Part shown: piece after piece, positions 26,601-32,425 of the stretch | Numbering within the stretch: position 1 is the stretch's first letter | How the letters are laid out: every line of letters starts with the position of its first letter | Origin: Pyxidicoccus xibeiensis | GTDB taxonomy: Bacteria; Myxococcota; Myxococcia; Myxococcales; Myxococcaceae | NCBI RefSeq assembly: GCF_024198175.1 | Contig: NZ_JAJVKV010000010.1 | Location: forward strand, 285,311-349,310 | Reading direction: 5' to 3' | Length of the DNA stretch: 64,000 nucleotides | Notes under the pieces: generated by a model | Told to the model about the DNA's origin: nothing | What the model saw: the letters and a program-made list of their open reading frames with translations, nothing else | Databases searched by the model: none | Position numbers and translations under genes: made by a program

Positions 26601-27239
26601 GCGAGCGCCTACAGCGGCACGAACAGCTTCACCACCACCAGCGTCTGCACGCCGGCCATCGCCGCCTTCGACACCACCCGCCAGGCTCCGACGTGCGGCA
26701 CGGTGTGCGGCTGCGACACGGGCGCCACGGCGGTCAACGGCCGCGGCACCATGTCCGGCGGCGTCGAGCCCAACGCGCCGAACACGATTGCCGACTCGTG
26801 CGCGGACGGTAGCACCGGCTCGTACCACTCCGACGAGAGCATCGACCGGGTGGTCATCCGCACGGTGGACAACGGCAACTTCGCGGTGGGCAAGCAGGTG
26901 ACGGTGTCCGCGACAGTCTGGTGCTGGGGCACGGCGGACCAGTTCGACCTGTACTACACGACCAACGCGGCGGCTCCGGCCTGGACGGCGCTGACCACGG
27001 CCCAAGCCTGCACGGCGGCGGGGGCGCGGACGTTCACGCACACCTTCACCCTGGGCGCCACGGCCGGGACGCACGCCATCCGCACGTCGTTCCGCTATGG
27101 CGGCGCGGCCGGCGTGTGCACCACCGGCAGCTACAACGACCGCGACGACGTCGTCTTCGGCGTCGGTGCGTCCGTTGCGGCCACGTCGGCGGGCAAGAAG
27201 GGCACCGCGCAGGGCCGCTCGGCTCCGGCGGACCGCTGA
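23670..27239 (+). CDS. Secreted zinc metalloprotease with FTP propeptide and Fn3 repeats
   Basis: A 1189-residue secreted preproprotein. After the signal peptide (LVLLLSAASWA) comes an FTP/PepSY-type inhibitory propeptide (about 45-295; LWQVHIPQQLNGITVRHARL, WKVTVDAQSGEVMAIED). The catalytic domain contains HEWGH (476-480) and a downstream Glu496 in NSSEGYAD, the gluzincin HExxH...E pattern of M4/M36 (thermolysin/fungalysin-like) enzymes. From about 700 there is one fibronectin-III domain, then two nearly identical Fn3-type repeats (PANGATG...LDWSDV...YEVQVATDSAF), then a Cys-rich C-terminal beta domain. AGGAG lies ahead of the ATG. Very likely an exoenzyme for feeding on other cells. A strong terminator follows. 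Confidence 0.9.
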   Translation: MRHTKVSAACLVLLLSAASWAFKPPDEGQSAVASKAFFKPELYLPIQNVPLDTARKSMNSLSADAWDDFFARNGKDFNVYIDPRTGAPTSVQGSIPLIPGKGFNNKVTLDGVREAIGRSVADVDASVVEDLVLKFIADNQTALNIDLMQLGSPRVTQVAEHLWQVHIPQQLNGITVRHARLAATISHGNLILLGTEAWHNARIDTRPAFAPADALVAGNGFIGLLTTPQQLWQQPALEIAPVARSGEAFNGAVGTGYEHQLVYAYGFQDPDGHQRWKVTVDAQSGEVMAIEDDNHYFDAQITGGVYPSTNIGTCADNTVCGTMQPNTPMPWANTGVASPNNFTDSAGIYNYTSGTATTTLAGRYVRVADSCGAISVSTTTGNLNLGGVNNDHDCTVPAGTSAGNTAAARSSFYELGKLAEQARGWLPANTWLGSQLVSNVNLNSTCNAFWNGSSVNFYRSGGGCRNTGEIGAVFDHEWGHGIDDFDANGTLSNSSEGYADIAAIYRLQTSCVGYGFFQTTNRGCGQTPDGSGYNQQEAQVSGQSWCNTKCSGVRDADWKASVNNVPATPQNFVCPMCSASTGPCGRQVHCAASPARQAAWDLVTIDLAAAPFNYDSNTAFIVGNKVFYQGSGNIGTWHGCNCTAGTSDGCGATNGYMQWLAADDDNGNLADGTPHMTAIYAAYNRHNIACSTPAPVNSGCASGPTAAPTQTATPGDGQVGLSWTSSPGATEYWVMKTEGFAGCDFGKAKVATVSGTSYTDTEVANGRQYCYSVVPASSSACYGRASACTCATPACTAPGLATLTTPANGATGVEPAAVLDWSDVSGASTYEVQVATDSAFTNVVATATTLTASGWTVSPALASNTAYFWRVRARNSCGGTGAWTSASSFTTRGCVALAAPTLVSPANGATGIGTAATLDWSDVTGATRYEVQVATDSAFTSVVRSSTTLSSSTWTVTPALNSSTVYYWRARAADSCGASAYSGTNSFTTTSVCTPAIAAFDTTRQAPTCGTVCGCDTGATAVNGRGTMSGGVEPNAPNTIADSCADGSTGSYHSDESIDRVVIRTVDNGNFAVGKQVTVSATVWCWGTADQFDLYYTTNAAAPAWTALTTAQACTAAGARTFTHTFTLGATAGTHAIRTSFRYGGAAGVCTTGSYNDRDDVVFGVGASVAATSAGKKGTAQGRSAPADR

Positions 27240-27282
27240 CGTCCCGCCGGGCACTGGACCGGCGTGACACCTGACTGAGACG

Positions 27283-27322
27283 AAGGGCTCCCGGGACGTG
27301 CTCCGGGGGCCCTTCTGCTTTT
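27283..27322 (+). terminator. Rho-independent terminator of the metalloprotease
   Basis: AAGGGCTCCCGG (27283-27294) pairs with CCGGGGGCCCTT (27303-27314), 12 bp with one mismatch around an 8-base loop, followed by CTGCTTTT. It lies 44 bases past the protease stop and before the convergent permease gene. This is the clearest terminator in the window. Confidence 0.8.
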
Positions 27323-27336
27323 CGGGGCAGCCGCGC

Positions 27337-28551
27337 TCAGTGCGGGGCGTGCGGGTCCCCGGGCACGGAAGGCCCGGGCTTCGGCGGCACCGACGCGCGG
27401 CCCTCCGGTGCCGGCCTGGGCTCATCCAGGGGCCCGGCGAACAGGAGGCCCTCCTCCACCGCGCCGCGGCCCGTCTCGTGCTGCGCCTGCTCGTGCCGGT
27501 GCGCCAGCTTCCACCCGTCGCGCCGGTCCCTGAGCACCTCCTGGACGAGCACCTGCGCGGCCGCGGCCAGCGGCACGGCGAGCACCACGCCGGCCAGCCC
27601 CGCCAGCCCGCCGCCAATGAGCGCGACGATGGAGATGAGCAGCGGGTTCATCCGGATGGCGCGCCGCTGGATGACGGGGCCCAGCACGTTGGACTCGAGC
27701 TGCTGGTACACCATGAACACCGCCAGCGCGACGAGGGCCGACTTGAGCCCGACGGTGGCCAGCGTGGTGAGGCTCACCAGCACCGCGCTGATGACGCTGC
27801 CGATGACGGGGATGACGCCCAGCAGCATCACCACCAGCCCGAGCGCCAGGAAGTACGGCACGCCCTGGATGAGCGCGACGAGCGCGGCCACCGTGCCGCC
27901 GATGGTCATCACCAGCAGGGTGCCCGCCACGTAGTTGCCCACCGCCTGCTTCATCCGGCCCACCAGCAGCCGCACGCGCGGGCGGCGCCGCGGTGGAACC
28001 CACTGGAGGATGCTCTCGTAGAGGTCTTCCCCGAAGACGAGGCTGAAGACGGTGAGCGCCACCACCGTCATCCCCGCCGCCACCAGCCCCAGCGTCGAGG
28101 AGAGGACGTCGATGGCGCGTCCCGCGACGTCCGCGGGCTCGAAGCGGACCAGGTCCTCCGGCTGGAGGTTGAGGTTGTAGCGGGTGTTCAGCTCCTTCAC
28201 CCACCCCGCCTGGGCGAGCTGCTCCAGCCGTCCGGGCATGGACTGCGCCAGGGCTTGAATCTGCTGCACCAGCATCGGCACCAGCGTGCCCACCAGCACG
28301 CCCATCACCCCGAGCAGCAGCAGGGCGACGATGGCCACGCCAAAGCCGCGCTTGAGCCCCCAGCGCTCCAGGCGCCGGACCAGCGGGTCCAGCGCGATGG
28401 AGAGCAGCAGCACCACGGCCAGCAGCGTGAGGATGGGGTAGAGCCGGCGCAGCGCCAGCCAGCACACGGCCAGGAGCAGGACCTGGAGCCCGACGGACCA
28501 GACAGTGCGCGGGGGCACGTAGACCGGAAGCTGCCGACGCGAGGCCTTCAT
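27337..28551 (-). CDS. AI-2E family transporter (UPF0118 permease)
   Basis: A 404-residue membrane protein of the AI-2E/UPF0118 permease family: two membrane segments near the N-terminus, then GVAIVALLLLGVMGVLVGTLVPMLVQQ, a large central extracytoplasmic segment (about 95-160), and a C-terminal bundle with the characteristic IPVIGSVISAV and MVYQQLESNVLGPVIQ regions. An ~60-residue Pro-rich cytoplasmic tail ends the protein. Members export AI-2, indole-like molecules, or act as Na/H antiporters; the substrate is not evident. The ATG at 28551 begins MKASRRQL; longer forms would be improbable. It converges on the metalloprotease gene. Confidence 0.9.
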   Translation of the reverse strand: MKASRRQLPVYVPPRTVWSVGLQVLLLAVCWLALRRLYPILTLLAVVLLLSIALDPLVRRLERWGLKRGFGVAIVALLLLGVMGVLVGTLVPMLVQQIQALAQSMPGRLEQLAQAGWVKELNTRYNLNLQPEDLVRFEPADVAGRAIDVLSSTLGLVAAGMTVVALTVFSLVFGEDLYESILQWVPPRRRPRVRLLVGRMKQAVGNYVAGTLLVMTIGGTVAALVALIQGVPYFLALGLVVMLLGVIPVIGSVISAVLVSLTTLATVGLKSALVALAVFMVYQQLESNVLGPVIQRRAIRMNPLLISIVALIGGGLAGLAGVVLAVPLAAAAQVLVQEVLRDRRDGWKLAHRHEQAQHETGRGAVEEGLLFAGPLDEPRPAPEGRASVPPKPGPSVPGDPHAPH

Positions 28552-28856
28552 GCCCTTCAAGGTAGGAAGTGGCGGGCCGCACGGCAGGCACCCTCTGGGG
28601 GTGTTTCCCCGCCCTCCGCTGGAAACCCCTGCTGCCATCAGCGCTTGTGCGGCCTGCTGGAGAGCAGCCGGGCGGTCGGGCCTTCGGACGCACGGCGTCA
28701 TTCCGAAGGACCGAGCGGGGGCCAGTGGGCCCACCCGTGCCGTGGGGGTGGAGCGGCCCCACCCTTCCGGGCGAATACGAGCCTGAGAAACCTGGCCGCT
28801 CCATGTCCGATAATCTTCAAGCCAGCCCCACGGGCGAGCACGCGGAGGGAGACGCG

Positions 28857-29186
28857 ATGTGGATCGAAGCCATCGTCCTACCCCGGCAGAGCCCGAGACC
28901 GTCCCGGTCGCTGTCGCGGCGTGGAAGCGGGCGAGCGGCTGCTCGCCCGGCGCTCCTGGACCGGAAGGACCTCTACGCGAAGGACGTCGAGGAGAGCCGC
29001 CGGTTCCGGGACGCGGTGCTGGGGTTCCTCCAGGCGCGCCACCTGATGAGCGCGGTGCGGTGGGTCAGCGAGCCCGGCTCGCTGCCGCAGGTGACGCTGC
29101 ACTGCACGGTGGTGGTGCTGGAGCAGTTGCGGCAGGCGCCCGAGTTCGAGGCAGGCATGTCGATGCACCTGGAGTTCTTCGCCTGA
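28857..29186 (+). CDS. Hypothetical protein
   Basis: A 109-residue protein from the ATG at 28857, chosen because GGAGGGAG lies just upstream; an ATG at 28803 would add 18 residues but has no ribosome site. The N-terminal ~35 residues are Arg/Ser/Pro-rich (SPRPSRSLSRRGSGRAAA). The rest forms alternating helices and strands (DRKDLYAKDVEESRRFRDAVLGFL, VTLHCTVVVLEQLRQ). I do not recognise it. It is followed by a possible terminator hairpin. Confidence 0.5.
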   Translation: MWIEAIVLPRQSPRPSRSLSRRGSGRAAARPALLDRKDLYAKDVEESRRFRDAVLGFLQARHLMSAVRWVSEPGSLPQVTLHCTVVVLEQLRQAPEFEAGMSMHLEFFA

Positions 29187-29194
29187 GCGCTGCG

Positions 29195-29213
29195 AGGGGC
29201 CTGATGCGCCCCT
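29195..29213 (+). terminator. Possible terminator hairpin
   Basis: AGGGGC (29195-29200), loop CTGATGC, GCCCCT (29208-29213), a 6-bp stem nine bases after the hypothetical gene and 35 bases before the cupin gene. Only a short AACTT follows. Confidence 0.35.
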
Positions 29214-29248
29214 AACTTCCACTGGAGAACACAGTGGAGGAACGCGCC

Positions 29249-29665
29249 ATGAGCGAGCTCATCATCAAGCACTTCTCGTCACCCGACGAGCGCCGCCCCT
29301 TCGTGGCGCATGGGCACGCAGACATCATCAACTTCGAAGGTGGCGGCACGGTGGGCTTCGCCGTCTTCGAGCCGGGGTGGCGGTGGTCCCAGGACGTGCG
29401 GCCCCTCGCGGGCACGGAGAGCTGCCAGGCCGCGCACGCCTGCTACGTCGTCTCCGGGCGGCTCGTCATCGCCATGGATGACGGCACTCAGGGAGAGCTG
29501 GGGCCGGGAGACATGGCGCTGATTCCTCCCGGGCACGACGCATGGGTGGTGGGCGACAAGCCCTGCACCATGGTGGACTTCGAGGGCATGTCCCAGTACG
29601 CGCGGCCGGAGGCGGAGAGCCCGCGGTACGAGGGCGCCGGCGAGCCGGCGCCTGGCATCCACTGA
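29249..29665 (+). CDS. Cupin domain protein
   Basis: A 138-residue single-domain cupin. The first cupin motif region reads FEPGWRWSQDV, then CYVVSGRLVIAMDDGTQGELGPGDMALIPPGHDAWVVGDKPC, which follows the G-(x)5-H-x-H...G and GD...P-x-G-x-x-H pattern loosely. Metal ligands are partly substituted, so enzymatic activity is uncertain; it may bind a small molecule. The ATG at 29249 has GGAGGAA ahead of it. A stand-alone gene between a hypothetical gene and the toxin cassette. Confidence 0.82.
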   Translation: MSELIIKHFSSPDERRPFVAHGHADIINFEGGGTVGFAVFEPGWRWSQDVRPLAGTESCQAAHACYVVSGRLVIAMDDGTQGELGPGDMALIPPGHDAWVVGDKPCTMVDFEGMSQYARPEAESPRYEGAGEPAPGIH

Positions 29666-29764
29666 CGGCATGGCTCAGCGGGTGGAGGTGCCCTGGTTCA
29701 GCGGCGCTTCCGCGCTTTGTACCTTTCCGTAGACGCGCGCCCTCCTCGGTCTAGAAAGGGGCGC

Positions 29765-31051
29765 ATGGCAACCCGTCTGGGCGTTGTGGTCCTGCTCTGT
29801 GCTCTGCTCAATGCGTGCACCCACCCACGTCTCGTACGTCTCGACACGGGCCAGGGCGCGCCCCTGGAGTACGAGCCGACCTCCTCGAACAAGTCCGTGA
29901 GGGTGGACGCGGAGGGTTTCGCGGCGGCACTGACACAGCTGGTGCTGGATGCGCCCCTGGCACTCCGGGCTCCCCACCAGGGCTGGCTGGTGCGCGCGAC
30001 CTATTCCGGGAGCGGTGCGGACACTCGATGGCAGCGCCTGATGAGCAAGAGCTTCGGCGGCCTCTGTGCGCCGGGCAGGCTCCGGGACAACTGCCTCTCC
30101 TTGCTCGATGACGGGATGGGCCTGGGCGAATGGGACAAGCTGGGGGTTGCCCTGGGCCTGTCGCTCGAGCCGCTCAAAGCGAGCATCGCCAAGGCGGTGG
30201 AGAAGACCCTGGCCCCCCAGCTCTTCTACACCGTCATCGCCACGGGCCTCATCACCTGGGCTGTCCTGGCTGCGAATCCCGAGCCGGTGTTTACCAAGGC
30301 GGCGGCCATCGTCTCAGCAGTCCTGTTGATCTACCTGGGGGTGGAGATCTTTCTGGAGGTGGTGGACGCAAGCCGGGAGTTGAAGGGGTCGACCGACCGG
30401 GCCACGACGTGGACGGAGTTGGACCAGGCCGGCCAGCGCTTCGCCAACCGGGTGGGGCCGGAAGTGGCGCGCGTCTTCGTCCTCGCGGTCACGATGGTGC
30501 TGAGTCACGGCATGACCGGGGGTGCTGCTGTGCTGGCCTCGAGGCTGTCGCTGCTGCCCCGGTACCTGGAGGCTGCGGCGGCGGGGGCTTCACGGGTAGG
30601 CATCCACCTGGGAAACGTCGGACAGGTGAGTACGGTCGCCGTTGAAGGAAGCACCGTCGTCATCTCCCTGCCTGCCACGGCGGTCGCCATGACGGCCCGG
30701 GGCTCGCGAGGAGCCGCAGCGGGAGTCAGTCCCGTCGGTCTCAGGTCCTGGGGCTCGTTCAGCGGCCTCAGGAGTGCGCTGGGCTCAGCGGGACCCGGCA
30801 AGAACTGGCACCACATCGTCGAGCAGACGCCGGGCAATGTGGAGCGATTCGGGCCTCATTCCCTGCACAACACCGAGAACGTGGTTGCCATTAATGAAGG
30901 AGTTCACCGGAAGATCAGTGCGTACTACTCTTCCAAAGACCCTCGCTTCACAGGCGGGAAAACCGTGCGGCAATGGCTGAGCGGTCAATCCTTCCAAGCC
31001 CAACGCAAGTTCGGCGTGACGGTCCTCCAAGGCTACGGAGTCATTCCATGA
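29765..31051 (+). CDS. sitA: SitA-type lipoprotein polymorphic toxin (HNH-like nuclease C-terminus)
   Basis: A 428-residue lipoprotein (signal VVVLLCALLNAC, lipid Cys18) with the N-terminal pattern of the SitA5 swarm-inhibition toxins: RLVRLDTGQGAPL, a hydrophilic part, and a membrane-active region with helices at about 152-175, 179-200 and 235-255 (AAIVSAVLLIYLGVEIFL, ATTWTELDQAG). The last ~85 residues are an HNH/WHH-like nuclease: NWHHIVEQ, HSLHNTENVVAI, and NEGVHRKISAYYS. SitA proteins pass between cells by outer-membrane exchange and kill relatives lacking the matching immunity protein. The stop overlaps the next gene by four bases. Good ribosome site (AAAGGGG). GC is lower than in neighbouring genes. 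Confidence 0.85.
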   Translation: MATRLGVVVLLCALLNACTHPRLVRLDTGQGAPLEYEPTSSNKSVRVDAEGFAAALTQLVLDAPLALRAPHQGWLVRATYSGSGADTRWQRLMSKSFGGLCAPGRLRDNCLSLLDDGMGLGEWDKLGVALGLSLEPLKASIAKAVEKTLAPQLFYTVIATGLITWAVLAANPEPVFTKAAAIVSAVLLIYLGVEIFLEVVDASRELKGSTDRATTWTELDQAGQRFANRVGPEVARVFVLAVTMVLSHGMTGGAAVLASRLSLLPRYLEAAAAGASRVGIHLGNVGQVSTVAVEGSTVVISLPATAVAMTARGSRGAAAGVSPVGLRSWGSFSGLRSALGSAGPGKNWHHIVEQTPGNVERFGPHSLHNTENVVAINEGVHRKISAYYSSKDPRFTGGKTVRQWLSGQSFQAQRKFGVTVLQGYGVIP

Positions 31052-31410
31052 AGGTCAGCAACATCCAAAGGGCGAGCATCGAGGAGCTTGTCCAAGAGTA
31101 CGAGCAGGCGGCGGTTGCCTACGGACAGGCGCTGGCCGCTGCGAACCATCGCGCGGCCAATCGCGCCCACGACAGGATTGCAAGTGCCTACCGTGAACTC
31201 CGGAGGCGAGCGGCGGCATCCCTTCTTCTCTCGCTGTTGACGAACGAGAACGAGAACGTCCGCTCATGTGCGGCGGCACACGCGCTGGAGTTCGCACCAG
31301 AGCAGGGAGAACCTGTTCTGTTGGAGCTTGCGGCCCGCCGAGGACCAATCCGGACACCAGCCGAGTACGCGCTAAAGGCGTGGCGCGAGGGCACACTCAA
31401 GTTTCCGTGA
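31048..31410 (+). CDS. Probable immunity protein of the SitA-type toxin (DUF2019-like)
   Basis: A 120-residue helical protein whose ATG overlaps the toxin stop (ATGA), the usual toxin-immunity coupling. The C-terminal half has LLLSLLTNENENVRSCAAAHALEFA and AEYALKAWREGTL, a pattern of DUF2019, whose members accompany myxobacterial toxins. It shares AANRA-D, NVR-AA and A--AL--W--GT features with the next gene, so the two are paralogues. Predicted cytoplasmic; it would bind and neutralise the nuclease domain. Confidence 0.8.
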   Translation: MKVSNIQRASIEELVQEYEQAAVAYGQALAAANHRAANRAHDRIASAYRELRRRAAASLLLSLLTNENENVRSCAAAHALEFAPEQGEPVLLELAARRGPIRTPAEYALKAWREGTLKFP

Positions 31411-31432
31411 GTCCACATCAACCGGTTCGCGC

Positions 31433-31498
31433 GGGAACAAGACTCAGCGCGCCTTCGGGTTGCAGGCCATCGAGAACATCCAGAATGGAGTCTGGTGA
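31433..31498 (+). pseudogene. Orphan C-terminal tail of a second toxin
   Basis: Just upstream of the second immunity gene, a 21-codon frame (NKTQRAFGLQAIENI...) runs to a TGA at 31496-31498 that overlaps the ATG of that gene (TGATG). Its QRAFG resembles QRKFG in the end of the intact toxin. The overlap mirrors the toxin-immunity junction of the preceding pair. It therefore looks like the stump of a displaced toxin module. Confidence 0.55.
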
Positions 31499-31848
31499 TG
31501 AAGCTCGAAGACCTGGTCGAGCAGTTCGCCCGCCATGTGCAAGCAGAGACAGAGGCTGGCTGGCTGGGAGACGCGAAAGCCGCGAACAGGCATGTCGATC
31601 AGTACCTCGCGGTCTTCGACCAACTCCGCGCCCTTGGAGATACAGGACGCGATGCGCTTGCCGCTCTTCTCAAACATCCACGCATGGATGTCCGCGTTAC
31701 AGCGGCGGCGTTCCTTCTCCGTCATCGCACGGAGGAGGCCAAGGCCGTTCTGGAAGAAGCCGCGAAAGGCAAGGGGTTGGTCCCCTTCGAGGCGCAGCAG
31801 GCCTTGAAGCGGTGGGAGGAAGGCACCTGGGCCTTGGACCCTGCATGA
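31498..31848 (+). CDS. Second immunity-like protein (DUF2019-like), orphan
   Basis: A 116-residue helical protein, starting at an ATG seven bases after GGAG (a GTG one codon upstream is also possible). It has LVEQFARHVQAE, ALAALLKHPRMDVRVTAAAFLLRHR and AQQALKRWEEGTW, paralogous to the preceding immunity protein. It has no intact toxin upstream, only the tail at 31433-31498. Orphan immunity genes are kept in polymorphic-toxin loci because they protect against relatives that still carry the toxin. Confidence 0.78.
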   Translation: MKLEDLVEQFARHVQAETEAGWLGDAKAANRHVDQYLAVFDQLRALGDTGRDALAALLKHPRMDVRVTAAAFLLRHRTEEAKAVLEEAAKGKGLVPFEAQQALKRWEEGTWALDPA

Positions 31849-31900
31849 CCGTGCGAGACCTCCGGGCCAAGGGTGATGCCCGCTCCGGCAGTCCCCCACA

Positions 31901-32395
31901 TCACTGCATGCAGGACACATTGGGGTCGGCGGGGATGTGCCCCTCATAGGTGAGGCCGGTGGGGCCGTACCAGGGCAGCACCTCGATGGTGAAGCGGCCG
32001 GACTTCACGGCGGGGTCCTGCTGGGTGAGGGCGAGCGCCTCCTCGTGGGTGGCCACGTCGAAGATGAAGATGCCGGCCAGGGAGTCCGCTGGCGCTTCGG
32101 CCGGCACGTTGAAGGGCCCCGCGATGACCAGCTTCCCGCACTTCGCCAGCCGCTCGATGTTGGCCATGTGCCCCTTGCCGTCCGCGATGGCCTCCGGCGT
32201 GCGCTCCTTCGTCCAGGCCGGCCCACGGCGCAGCAAGGCCATGTAGTAGGTGCGCATCGAGAACTCCTTGGCCGGAGCCTTGGCGGCGGGCGCCGCTGCG
32301 GGAGCGGGCTCGGCGGCGGGAGGGTTGGCGCCTTGCGTGGTGGCACAGCCCGTGGCGACGGCGAAGAGGACCGGAACGGAGAGCAGGGTTCGCAT
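31901..32395 (-). CDS. YCII-related domain lipoprotein
   Basis: A 164-residue protein with a lipoprotein signal (LLSVPVLFAVATGC, Cys17), an Ala/Pro linker, and a C-terminal YCII-like domain (MALLRRGPAWTKERTP, HMANIERLAKCGKLVIAGPF, AGIFIFDVATHEEALALTQQDPAVKSGRFTIEVLPW). Typical YCII proteins are small and cytoplasmic, with a conserved His-Asp pair; here the His is in GHMANI and the Asp in QQDPAV. Anchoring this domain in the envelope is unusual. Its role is unknown. Convergent with the immunity gene. Confidence 0.85.
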   Translation of the reverse strand: MRTLLSVPVLFAVATGCATTQGANPPAAEPAPAAAPAAKAPAKEFSMRTYYMALLRRGPAWTKERTPEAIADGKGHMANIERLAKCGKLVIAGPFNVPAEAPADSLAGIFIFDVATHEEALALTQQDPAVKSGRFTIEVLPWYGPTGLTYEGHIPADPNVSCMQ

Positions 32396-32425
32396 GCCGG
32401 CTGCATAGCACGCACACCTCCGGCC

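Noticed and set aside
23715..27617. Long open frame antisense to the metalloprotease (about 1300 codons)
   Set aside because: A codon-bias shadow in a GC-rich gene; its translation is low-complexity (GAV/R-rich), while the sense strand has clear catalytic motifs.
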